DNA of 64,000 bases. Source: Dipteris shenzhenensis (lineage: Eukaryota; Polypodiophyta; Polypodiopsida; Gleicheniales). The position numbers and the translations under genes were made by a program. The stretch lies in NCBI GenBank assembly GCA_047967505.1, contig CM106539.1. One strand, given 5' to 3'. This document shows, one piece after another, positions 23,170 through 34,051 of this stretch (its first letter is position 1; the number at the start of each line of letters is the position of its first letter). The notes beneath the pieces were generated by a model. It had not been told where the DNA came from. It saw only the letters and a list, made by a program, of their open reading frames with translations, and searched no databases.

Positions 23170-25903
23170 CCCCTCGAGCTCAATCCCAATTCTTGCACAC
23201 CAAGCACATCTCTGAACTTGCGTAGCTTCTCTGCACCCAATGCCTTCGTGAATATGTCAGCTACTTGATCCTTTGTGCTGACATAAACTAGATCAATAAA
23301 ACCTACTAGAACCTTCTCCCACACATAGTGATAATGCATCTCAATGTGCTTTGTTCTAGCATGATAGACTGGGTTATTTGCCAAGTGTATACCGCTCACA
23401 TTGTCACAATAAATGACAACTGGCCCATCTATAGACTAATGCATATCATAAAGTAGCTTACGCAACCAAGCTACCTCACATGCATCCATTGCTGCACCCC
23501 TGTACTCAGCCTCTATGCTCGACAAGGCAACTGTAGGCTATTTCTTGCTGCTCCAAGTGACTGTAACACTCCCAAAAGAGAACACATATCCACTGGTAGA
23601 TCGTCTATCAGAAATACTACGAGCCCAATCAGCATCAGAGTATCCATGCAATTGTATCTGAACCCCAGTCTCATAAAATAGTCCATACTGCAATGTGGAC
23701 TTCACATACCTCAGTATGCGTCTAGCCGCATCCAAATGCGATTTCCTTGGAGCGTGCATAAACTGACTTACCAACCCAACAGCATAGCTCAAATCTGGCC
23801 TGGTAATAGTCATATAAATCAAACTTCCTACTATGCATTTGTACATAGTAGGGTCTTCCAGAAGCTCACCTACATCTGCGCTCAACTTCACATTCTGCTC
23901 CAAAGGAACTGAAATAGGTTTACAACCTGTTATCCCATATTTGGATAGCATGTCCAATCCATACTGCCTCTGCAAGAGCCATATCCCACTTGTGGATCTA
24001 ATGACCTCAATGCCCAAGAAGTAATGTAGCTCTCCCAAATCCTTCATCTCAAACTTCTGCTTCAATAGCATTTTCATATGAAGGATATCTTCATCACTAT
24101 CACCTGTGATGATCAAATCATCAACATAAATGACAAGCAGCATAATACCTTTCTCTGTTTTTCTCACATAAAGTGGGAAATCTGCCTTGGAAATCTGAAA
24201 GCCAATATGACAAGATACTGTCCTATCTTGTTAGACCATGCTCTGGGTGCTTGCTTCAAGCCATACAAGGCTTTCTTCAACCTGCAAACAAACTCAGGAT
24301 GAATAGCATGAACATAACCTAGTGGTTGCTCCATATAGACCTCTTCTTGCAAATCACCATGCAAGAAAGCATTCTTTACATCCATCTGATGTAAAGACCA
24401 TCCCTTTGATGCAGCCATAGCAATGACTGCTCTTACGGTTGCCATCCTTGCAACTGGACTGAATGTTTCTTCATAATCAATGCCATATGGCTGTGCATAC
24501 CCCTTGACAACTAATCTTGCCTTGTATCTGTTCACAGACCATCTGCATTGTGCTTCACCTTATAAACCCACTTGCAGCCAATTGCATTCTTGTCTTTAGG
24601 CAAAGGCACCAATTCCCATGTAGCATTTGCTTCCAAGGCATCCATTTCTTCATCCATAGCTTTCTTTCCCATGGCTTACTTAAAAGAAGTGGGTTCTGGT
24701 TCATGTATCACTTTGACCTTATAGGCATAGTGAATGGCTATAAATCCATCATATTTCAGCCTATCCACATGATTCTTAACTCTGGTAGACCTACACAAAA
24801 TAGGATCACTACCAGGTGCTCTCAAAACATCCTTGTCTTCCTTACTCCAGGTGTAACAATAGAAGGAATATCCAACTCATCATCAAGGCTCTGTTCAGAG
24901 CCACTGGATTCACCGTCCACATAAGAGTGACATGCATTCACACCAACCATGGCCTGATCTGCTTCCTCTTTTTCTTTTCGTAATACTTGCATACCACTAT
25001 CTGCATTGCTTTGAGGAGATCCTCCTTATCTCAATCTACTTGTCCATGGTGAAGTATGTGAACCACTGCTAGAGGACACTACAAGTCCACTAATATTTTG
25101 TAATTGCTGCTGTGAATTCTGTGCAGCATTACCATTTTGTGCATCTACATCGTCAATCACATTTATTGGTTTATACCAGCTGCTCATCTCATAAAAGACA
25201 ACATCTCTGCTCACTATAAAAGGGTTATAGCATCTATACCCTTTCTACTACAGAGAATAACCAATAAAGATGAACTTCTTAGCTTTTGGATCCAACTTGG
25301 ATCTCAACTCATCTGACACATGCACATAGGCAATGCAACCAAAAACTTTCAAATGAGAAATATCTAGTTTCCTACAAGTATACCTCTCCTTTGGCCATGT
25401 ATTGCTGCAGTGGGAGTCCTGTTCATTATGTAGACTACTGTAGCAACTGCTTCAGCCCAATAATAATCTGGTAGGTCTTTTTCATTGAGCATGGCACGAG
25501 ATACCTCTCCAGTATGCTTATTTTTCCTTTCTACAAGTCCATTTTGATATGGGGTATGACTGCATGAATATTGCTGCTTTATGCCATGCTCCTGTAGGAA
25601 AACTCATTTGAGAGATACTCTCCCCCTCCATTTGACCTTAGGCATTTTATTTGCAAGCCTATTTCTTTTTCAACCATAGCTTTAAAATCTTTGAAATGCC
25701 CAAACACTTCACTTTTCTTTTTCATAAAATACACCCAAACTTTTCTGCTATAGTCATCAATAAAAGTGACAAATAATGACAACCTCCAATAGATGCAGCT
25801 TTAGTAGTCCACACATCAGAGTGGATTAATTCCAATGGCCTCTTACTCTCTTGAACATGTCTAGGAAAAGGTTTCCTTGCCTGTTTTCCAAATTGACAGG
25901 CTT
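23170..25903 (-). pseudogene. Copia-2A pol pseudogene (integrase part, reverse transcriptase, RNase H)
   Basis: In gene order: the integrase core with [10 protein letters not shown] near 25755, and the catalytic block reading RSNGGGEY, where the usual Asp is Asn. Reverse transcriptase lies at about 24535-23538, with [12 protein letters not shown] and the YVDD motif (IYVDDLIITG) near 24125. RNase H has SSIEAEYRGA just after 23538 and TKHIEMHYHYV near 23340. A frameshift near 24170 and TAG stops at 23538-23540 and downstream break it. The reverse transcriptase frame is longer than in copy B, which has an extra stop. Product when intact: the polyprotein that copies and integrates the element. 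Confidence 0.85.
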
Positions 25904-26234
25904 TCTCTCTTGGAAGCAGTGACTTAGGGAGAACAGACAAAGATTCTCTTTCTCACTAGGATCTCTTTCTCTCTCTCAAAGCAAAAAACTAAAGTGAATG
26001 GGCTCAACTAACAATCAATCTAGAAGAATCTCTCAATGAACAAAATAAGAACTCACAAATCTCTCTCTCTCAATCTTTAGATCTCTCACAAAAGGAACAA
26101 ATGGAGATCTTCAACTCTCAAGGACAATTTTATTTTAGTGGAAGAGAACTCTCATGAAGAACACTCAAGACTCTTGATCTCTCAATCTCTCATGAGAATT
26201 GCACCTTGATGGAAGGTGCAACGCTTTGATACCA
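25904..26234 (-). mobile_element. Leader and primer site of a third LTR element (LTR-3), fused to Copia-2A
   Basis: On the minus strand the primer site TGGTATCAAAGC lies at 26223-26234, next to an LTR that starts at 26235. One base away is a perfect stem-loop (TTGCACCTT 26199-26207, loop GATGG, AAGGTGCAA 26213-26221). The remaining leader is rich in AGAGATTGAGAG-type sequence. The leader runs straight into Copia-2A integrase sequence at 25903, with no gag between. Confidence 0.65.
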
Positions 26235-26626
26235 TGAACACATAGGAGATGGAGAGGAGATGAGGAGAGAGGGCATAGCTAGAGAGCACACCACAAATGA
26301 TGAAGTGTACACTAGTATTAGTTGAAAAGAATGAATACTATACAAATCCTTTTAGGGTTAGGGTTTCCAACCCTTGTGCCTTTTAGCACTCTTTTGTGTT
26401 AGTGCTATGCACATATCAACACATGATATTGAGATGATTCCTCAACATCTTGTACGATCAATTATCTCCTAAACATTTCCAAATGTTTTAAAGGACAATT
26501 ATAAAGGATTGTTGAAATGGGTAAGTTCAAGCACATGATTGTGCAAGAGTTGTCTATGAATCTAGGGGAGAGTAGCTATGGGTTGTGCACTCTTGTATTA
26601 TGGTTCTAACGACTAAAATGTTAGCA
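26235..26626 (-). repeat. LTR-3 (5' LTR), far edge uncertain
   Basis: It starts TGAACACATAGG directly beside the primer site. The outer end is not defined by a second LTR; a CA at 26625-26626 just before the satellite is a guess. Contains a TTTAGGGTTAGGG stretch near 26349 that is too short to be telomeric. Confidence 0.5.
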
Positions 26627-26646
26627 CCCCCTAATGATGTGGTTTG

Positions 26647-29600
26647 CCGTTAAAAAACACGCTCCTAGGTGTGTTATCCGAACAAGTACTTATTATCAAA
26701 TGGGCACACCACATTTCATGCAACTCAATACCACCTAGGTTGTGGCTCATGCAGAGTATTGTGCCAATCGGATATGCTTTGCATGGTCGATCACGCATTA
26801 TACACCATTTTTCTCCTAGTGTTATGCACCACCATCAAAAAATGCACTCCCATGTGTGTTATCCTAACAAGTACTTATGGGATGGGCGTGCCATAGTGCC
26901 ACTTTGCATGCAGCTCAATACCACCTGGTTTGATTAGCCCGATCAAAGTATTGTGCCCATCGGATATGATTTGCATGGTCAACCAAGCATTAAACTCTAT
27001 TTTTGCCTTAGTGTCATGCACAAGCATCAAAAAACATTGTCCTAGGTGTGTTATTCCAACAAGTACTTATTGTATTGGTGTGCCACATTTCATACAACTC
27101 AATAACACCTAGTTTGAGGTGCATCCAAAGTATTGTGCCCATCGGATATGCTTTTCATGGTCGATCACACAATATGCACCGGTTTTCCCCTAGTGTTATG
27201 CACAACTGTAAAAAAGCACGCTTGCATGGGTGTTATGCGAGAAAATACTTATGGGATGGGCATGCCACTTTGCATGCAAGTAAATACCACCTAGGTTGAG
27301 GTGCGTACAAAGTATTGTGCCCATCAAATAGGATTTGTATTTTCGATCAAAAAAACCGTTTTTATTCGGTGTGATACACTTCCATAAAAAAACATGCTCC
27401 TAAGTGTGTTATCCGAACAAGTACTTATTGGATGGGCATGCCACTTTGGAAACAAGTCAATACCATCTATATTGAGATGTGTACAAAGTATTGCATCATC
27501 GGATATGATTTGCATGCTCAATCACTCATTATACACCATTTTCCTCCTAGTGTTATGCACAACTGTAAAAAAAAGCGCTCCCAGGTGTGTTATCCGAACA
27601 AGTACTTATGAGATGGGCGTTCCACTTTGCACGCAGTTAAATACCACATGGATAGATTCCCATGCAAAGTATTAATCCCATTGGATATGATTTGAATGGT
27701 CGACCAAGCATTAAACTCCGCTTTTGCCTTAGTGTCATGCACAAGCCTAAAAAAACATTGTCCTAGGTGTGTTATTCCAACAAGTACTTATCGGATTGGC
27801 ACGCCACATTTCATGCAACTCAATACCACCTAGGTTAAGGTGTGTGCAAAGTGTTGTGCCCCCATCAGATATGCTTTGCATGGTCAATCACACATTATAC
27901 ACCGTTTTTCTCCTAGTGTTATGTGCACAACCGTCAAAAAACACGCTCCCAGGTGTGTTATCTAAACAAGTACTTATGGGATGGGTGCGCCACTTTGCAT
28001 GCAAGTAAATACCACCTAGGTTGAGGTGCGTTCAAAGTATTATGCCCATCCAATATTCTTTGCATGGTTGATTCTTGCTATAAACATTGTTTTCGCCTCA
28101 TTGTGATGCACATCCGTCAAAAAACATGCTCCTAGTTGTGTTTACAAAACAAGTACTTATCGGATGGGCATGCCACTTTGCACAATTAATAACATCTAGG
28201 TTAATATGCATGAAAAATATTGTGTCCATCGGATATGTTTTTCATGCTTGATCACGCATTATACACAGTTTTCCTCCTAGTATTATGCACCACTGTCAAA
28301 AAATGTGCTCCCAGGTGTGTTATCCGAGCAAGTACTTATGGGATCGGCGTGCCACTTTGCATGAATGTCAATACCATTTGGATAGAGTCTATGCAAAGTA
28401 TGGATCCCATCATATATGATTTGCATTGTTGACCAAGCATTAAACTCTCTATTTTTGCCTTAGTGTCATGCACAAACATAAAAAAAGATTGTCCTAGGTG
28501 TCTTATTCCAACAAGTACTTATCGGATTAGTGTGCCACATTTCATACAACTCAATACCACCTAGGTTGAGATGTGTGCAAAGTATTGTGCCCATCGGATC
28601 TGCTTTGCATGGTCGATCACGCATTATGCACCGTTTTTCCTGCTAGTGTTATACACAACCGTAAAAAAATGCACTCCCATGTGTGTTATGTGCACAAGTA
28701 CTTATGGGATGGGTGCACCACTTTGGATGCAAGTAAATACCACCTAGTTTGAGGTGTGTGCAAAGTATTGTGCCCATCGGATAGGCTTTGCATTGTCGAT
28801 CAAGCATTAAACACCATTTTTACCTCAATGTGATGCACATCCGTAAAAAAACACACTCCTAATTGTGTTATCCGAACATGTACTTATTGGATGGGCACAC
28901 CACATTGCATGCATCTCAATACCACCTAGTTTGAGGTGTTTTCAGAGTAGTGTTTCCATCGGATATGCTATGCATGGTCAATCACGCATTCTACACTGTT
29001 TTTCCCCTAGTGTCATGCACAACCGTAAAAAAATATGCTCCCAGGTGTATTATCTGAAAACGGTGCACCACTTTGCATGCAAGTAAATACCACCTAGTTT
29101 GAGGTGCGTGCAAAGTATTGTGCCCATCCGATATGCTTTGCATGGTCGATTCTCACATTAAACACCGTTTTTGCCTTAGTGTGATGCACATCTGTCAGAA
29201 AACATGCTCCTAGGTGTATTATCCGAACAAGTACTTATCGAATGGGCGCACCACTTTGTGTGAAAGTCAATAATATCTAGGTTGAGACACATGAGAAGTA
29301 ACGTGTCCATCAGATATCATTTGCATGCTCGATCACGCATTATACACAATTTTCCTCCTAGTGTTATGCACCACCGTCAAAAAAGCGCTCCCAAGTATGT
29401 TATCGAAACAAGTAATTATGGGATGGGGATGCCACTTTGCATGCATGGAAATACCACTTTTATAGAGGCCTGTGCAAAGTATTGAGCCCATCAAATATGA
29501 TTTGAATGGCTGACCAAGCATTAAACTCCGTTTTTGCCTTAGTGTCATGCACAAGCAAAAACATTGTCCTAGGTGTGTTATTCCAACAAGTACTTATCGG

Positions 29601-29995
29601 ATTGGCACGCCACATTGCATGCAACCCAATAAAACCTATGTTGAGGTGTGTGCAAAGTATTGTGCCCATCAGATATGCTATGCATGGTCGATCACACATT
29701 ATACACCGTTTTTCCCCTAGTGTTATGCACAATCGTCAAAAAATGCGCTCCTAGGTGTGTTATCTGAACAAGTACTTATGAGATGGGTGTGCCACTTTGC
29801 ATGCAAGTAAATACCACCTAGGTTGTGGCACGTGCAGAGTATTGTGCCCATCCAATGTGCTTTGCATGGTCGATTCTTGCATTAAATACCGTTTTTGCCT
29901 CAGTGTGATGCATATCCGTAAAAGAACACGCTCCTAGGTGTGTTATCCGAACACGTACTTATTGGATGGGTACACCACATTGCATGCAACTAAAT
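26647..29995. repeat. Satellite array, about 182-bp monomers with higher-order structure
   Basis: About 18.5 monomers, most 174-191 bp. A conserved core GTGTTATCCGAACAAGTACT begins near 26669, 26854, 27045, 27228, 27402, 27582, 27766, 27954, 28137, 28315, 28498, 28681, 28865, 29046, 29216, 29396, 29575, 29757 and 29939. Monomers fall into types by diagnostic variants: B (GACCAAGCATTAAACTC), C (TTATTCCAACAAG), D (CAAGTAAATACCACC) and E (CATCTAG/ATCTAGG variants, CCTCCTAGTGTTATG). They recur as E-B-C-D with a period near 730 bp. Reading frames within it are by-products. Confidence 0.9.
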
Positions 29996-30239
29996 ACTAA
30001 ATTATTTATACTATATTTTATAATTCTAAACCGTAAAATCACTAATTTAAATTAGAGATTCTATTAGCTAAATGCTAAACATGAATCCATGATTGAAAAC
30101 CCATATCCTTGTATCACCATCAAAATTTAATGAAATAAAGTAAAATTAAAATAAAAGAGATTAATTTAAGAAAAAGTTACAAGTAATAGGAAAAATATTC
30201 AAAAGAGACTAATAATTTTTATAAAATTTCCATAAGAAG
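29996..30239. other. AT-rich spacer after the satellite
   Basis: Very AT-rich, no gene. It separates the last partial monomer from the next coding unit. Confidence 0.5.
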
Positions 30240-30578
30240 ATGGCAACATATTTCAGTGCTGGGATGGAGGTGATATTATGTTGCCAAAGAGAAGTAGTTG
30301 CATTTGCTACAATCCGTGATAGTGATCCAAATTCTCTTTGTCATGTTCAAAGACTTGGCAAAGATAAGGTTGCAGTTATTGTATCAAAGATTCTTAGTGC
30401 ACATGTTGAGCTAATGCATAAATGTGGAGATATGGAAGTACTTGGAGATGTTATGCCTTATAATGTTTTCAATAAATTATTTATTACATGGGATAGAGAT
30501 GAGACTTATCCAACACATATCATTGGGAATACAAAGTGCAATTCTTTGGATTTTAGTGTGGGAGATATTTGCAAATGA
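30240..30578 (+). pseudogene. N-terminal domain fragment of a presumptive transposon protein
   Basis: 112 codons from a real ATG (AAGATGG context). The segment VVAFATIRDSDPNSLCHVQRLGKDKV, a V-rich strand, GDVMPYNVFNKLFITW and a final charged region resemble, by pattern only, the small domain that accompanies En/Spm-type plant transposases (annotated DUF8039 or similar). The stop codon lies inside a 28-bp perfect palindrome (30566-30593). Coding-like sequence resumes at about 30656. It is probably the first piece of the unit that ends at 34051. Confidence 0.35.
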
Positions 30579-30655
30579 TATCATTTGCAAATAAGAACAT
30601 AGCGGAAGGTCAAGTTTTGGGGTTTGAATGCTAGGATCAATGGTCATTTGCGAAG

Positions 30656-31340
30656 ATGAGGATTGTGAAAGTTACTCATGATGTTACTATGGATGATAAC
30701 GCAACGTCATTGTATGGTTCCTATTATGAGGAAGGAAAAGATTTGAGATGGAGCATGCAAATTTTGAAGATTAAAAAGGGACATGTAGTTTTCAATGACA
30801 AAGATAGAGTATACTACAATTTCAAAGGACTTAAAGAATATGCCTACAAGCCAAGCTTTGTCCTTCAGATGTGGATGATTTCAATGGACTCAAGTATAGA
30901 AGTGACATCCTATCAGGAGTGGATGAGTTCATTGATACCGAGAAAGATAAAGAATTCAAAAGCAATGCCTACTCTCGAGTGGATAAATTCTTGCATATTG
31001 AGAAAGGCAAAGGAATCAAAACTATTGTCTCTTAAAAATTAGATGATTTCAATGCAATCCTCTATAGAAGTGACATCTTATTAGGAGTGGATGAATTTAA
31101 TGGTACTGTGAAGTCAAAAGACTTCAGAAGCGATGTCTTATCTAGAGTTGATGAATTCACACACATCGAGAAAGATAAAGATATCATCGGTGAGCTCAAT
31201 GGTACTATGAAGGAAAAAGACTTCAAAAGCAATGTCTTATATGGAAACGATGAATTCATGCACATCTAGAAAGATAAATATATCATTTGTGTTGTCTCCT
31301 CGAACTTGGATGATTTCAATGCACTTAACTATAGAAGTGA
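30656..31340 (+). pseudogene. Middle region with in-frame peptide repeats (VDEF repeats)
   Basis: After an open stretch beginning MRIVKVTHDV, the frame carrying repeats of the type DDFN..KYRSD..SGVDEF...EKDK can be followed with a few stops. GATGATTTCAATG starts units at 30874, 31042 and 31309, that is 168 and 267 bp apart, both multiples of three; shorter VDEF-type sub-repeats lie between. The repeats are charged and look like a flexible linker. No known domain. The bases 31600-31710 hold the same repeat on the opposite strand. Confidence 0.45.
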
Positions 31341-31382
31341 TATCTCAAAGTCAAATACCGAATAGTCCTTTTTTGGTTTCTT

Positions 31383-31760
31383 CTATACATCCTTTTTGGA
31401 AATTGTACACTTCTCCCCGTAGAATTTATTTGTCACTATGTTTTCATGGGATGTTGCATCGTTTATCTTATCAATGTCAAAGCCAAATACCAAATAGTCC
31501 TTTGTTGATTTCATTCTTGTCTTTGAAGTAATCTTTGGACCATTTGAGTCAATATCCATGTTGTCCATGTTTGATAAGCCAACACTTTCGACTCTTTGCG
31601 CTCCTTGACAATGTGTATGAATTCATCCACTCCAGATGAGACATCACTTCTGAAACCTTTTGCTTTATTGGTACCAATGAACTCATCCACTGTAACATCC
31701 CATGAAAATAAAGTGAAAATTAAATTTGACAGGGAGAAGTGTACAAACGTACAAAAGAAA
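31383..31760 (-). repeat. Inverted partner of the VDEF repeat
   Basis: Read on the minus strand, 31710-31600 codes VDEFIGTNKAKGFRSDV and VDEFIHIVK, clearly related to the + strand peptides VDEFNGTVKSKDFRSDV and VDEFTHIEK at about 31087-31170. The stretch is therefore an inverted duplication with several hundred bases between the arms. Two direct copies of an AAATACCRAATAGTCCTTT motif (near 31352 and 31487) lie in the loop. Confidence 0.6.
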
Positions 31761-32106
31761 CGGGCATACATATGCATGAAAAGAAAGTGAGTCCAGACAG
31801 ATGTAGAAAAGCAACCAAAGAGAATAAGAGTAATGAATGAAGATGTTATGCTAAAAGCAATGCGATCTACATGTTGCAAGTGAAGTTGTATGCATTCCAT
31901 TAACTTACTAGACATCAAGGGACGTAGAAAAAAGAAGAGGGAGCAAAAGAAATGAATACCTATTCATGAGGCTCTCTTGCTTTCTGGTAAATGACACAAA
32001 AAAGTTAGATTTCGAACAATAGATAAATCCTCATATAAATGGAAAAAGTATTTGCAATAATGCATATCGCACTACTATAGGATTATCAGATGGCACATAC
32101 TAGGAT
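31761..32106. other. Spacer without clear coding sequence
   Basis: No domain recognised on either strand. It may be an intron or insertion separating the repeat region from the DUF7869-like part. Confidence 0.35.
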
Positions 32107-34051
32107 TTGGCTAACAAAGCAAAGTATGGAGTAAAGTTTAACATTCATGGAAACACAAGAAGGCCCAAAACAAGAGCCTCAACGGTCTCGACAACATCAA
32201 TTTTAAAAGACTACATTCATGAAAATGCTTTACCTCAACCCCATCTATCTGAAATGCATCTTCCGATAGGTTTGACAAAAAAAGAAGTGTTTAAGTCCTT
32301 TGGAGAAACACAGAGGCAAAGAGGGCATGCTCCGATGGTATACTCTTTGGAAGAAGCAATTTGTGCATGTTAAAATCCCAAAAAGGCAAAAAATGTCAAA
32401 GTGCAGTGATTGTGATGATCTAAAGTGAGCATTTGAGAGTGCAACGTCTCCAAAACAAAGAGAATCATACCGAAAAAAAAAAAGAATTTCATCATGGAAT
32501 GGTTCAGCATTCTAGACTAAAATATGCATTTTGGAAGGAGCAAGCTATTTCTCATCCAAATGAGTACATGTTCGTTATTGTAGATGGTATGGATCAGAAC
32601 ACAACAACATTACCTCGATTCATTAATACTCCACCTAATCTACAAGGAAAATATTTTTTGAAGACACATATATGTGGAGTGTTAGTTCATGGATTTAAGT
32701 TTTTTGCAAACATATGGATTGATTCCTTGCATCTACATGATAGCAATCAAGTTGTAACGTCAGTTATGAAGGCAATTGACAATGTACATGCAGAAAAAGG
32801 TCACCTACCAGCAAATTTGAGAGTACAAATAGACAATTGTGGATGAGAGAATAAGAATGTACTCTCTTTTACATTTTTCTCAATGCTAATTGCTCATCGA
32901 ATCTTCGATGAGATTGAAGTTGGGTTTATGTTGGTTGGAGACACACATGAGGATATCGATCAGGCTTTTAGCATTGTCTCAAGAGAGCTAAAACACAAAG
33001 ACATGGAGGCGATGGATGACTTGATAAGAAATATGGGAGGCAAGTTGGTGGCTACAAGGAAGGTACAGTATGCTCCATGGTTGAAAGGATGTATATTGGA
33101 AGATCTTTATTCTACCTTTCATACAAAAAGGTGGTGATGCCCTAGATTGGTCATAGCACTCCACACTACTTTCACTTTTTCTTAAAGGATGAAAAACCAG
33201 TGATGGAGTGGCAACACTATTCTCATGATACAACATGGGAACTCAAAGAACCTTATTGTCTCTTAACTTCAATCCCGAGCAAAGAAATGCATCAAGTATG
33301 GGCTCTTATAAAAGAATTCAGCAAGAAATCTAAAGGTGAAATAGAAGGCTTAAAATCTTCTATTACATACAAAGAGGAAATGCTTCATAGATTTCTTGAT
33401 TGGAAACCCTCTTGGAAGGAACACACTGTTGTTGTAATTAAGAAGACCTATCAATTGATAAAGGAACTTGAGAAAATGCAAGCAGATGATGCTAAGGCAA
33501 AACGGCCTTTATTTTGGCCAAATGTTGGTAATGACTTGCGCCCATCATTTGATGTCTTTGAAAATGAGTTTGATTCACTACTCCCACGTCCATATTGTGG
33601 TTCGAGGAAGAGAGAGTTTATGCCAAAAGTAGACATAGACATCCATAGTTTTGTTGCAGTTCGACCATCGGACGATGAGCATGAGAATGTTAAGTTCTGG
33701 GTTGCAAAAGTGGTGGACGTGAGCATTGATGACAAGGAAAATTTTGCAACATTTACAACACTATGGTATGAGCCAAGGGGTAGGAAGGAGAACCAAGATA
33801 ACAATATACTGTATATTGGCTATTTGAAAAAGGAATGGGTTCCAAACCATGAAGCAGTTTTAGAGCTTTCCACAGAGACAGTCGTAGTATCCTGGAAATC
33901 AAGGACAAAGAAAACAAGGAAGCACGTGGGATATGATGTAGAAGGAAAAATAAGAATATTGATGCCCATTATTTTGCACATTTCTGAGTTTTTGAAGATG
34001 CTCGCTAAGGAGGAAGTAGAAGGAGATAGTGCAAATGAAGAATGCCCATGA
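32107..34051 (+). pseudogene. DUF7869-like protein (presumptive transposase), broken
   Basis: Segments in order: an N-terminal part with SLEEAICAC (32107-32373); a piece with DLK-AFESATSP near 32415-32455; a frameshift at a poly-A run near 32469-32482; then VIVDGMDQ (32577), THICGVLVHGFKFF, QIDNCG (about 32826) and GDTHEDIDQAFS (about 32940). The spaced acidic residues D, D(N) and E/D fit a DDE-type catalytic core, which I infer rather than know. A TGA at 32844-32846 replaces the Arg codon expected after DNCG, with the frame unchanged beyond it. More breaks lie near 33130-33190. The last 283 codons (33200-34051) are open and end with a WVAKVVDV...LWYEPRG segment. DUF7869 proteins are common in repeat-rich plant and animal genomes. 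Confidence 0.55.

Larger units (their letters stand above)
1..25903. repeat. Segmental duplication, copy A
   Basis: This block is repeated in direct orientation from 35970 onward. The offset is 35969 up to the kinase locus, 36659 after it, and about 34.7 kb after the gag-only element. Base 1 of the window already lies inside the repeat, so the left edge is not visible. Similarity stops abruptly at 25903, inside the integrase region of Copia-2. By eye there are about a dozen substitutions in the first 8 kb, nearly all transitions. Unmerged haplotypes in an assembly would look the same. Confidence 0.95.
22809..25903 (-). mobile_element. Copia-2A, truncated Ty1/copia retrotransposon
   Basis: Read on the minus strand, the 3' LTR (22809-23166) is preceded by the polypurine tract GAGCTCGAGGGGGAG, then RNase H, reverse transcriptase and part of integrase. 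The 5' half is missing. At 25903 the sequence, which in copy B continues into the GAG-pre-integrase region, switches to the leader of a different LTR element. Confidence 0.9.

Noticed and set aside
26345-26362. Telomere-like TTTAGGGTTAGGG
   Set aside because: Only about two units, inside an LTR; no array.
26669-29754. Several 60-97 codon open frames in the satellite
   Set aside because: They recur with the monomer period on both strands and have no protein-like conservation.
26647-29995. CRISPR-like array
   Set aside because: Monomers are contiguous 182-bp units with no unique spacers, in a plant-type context.
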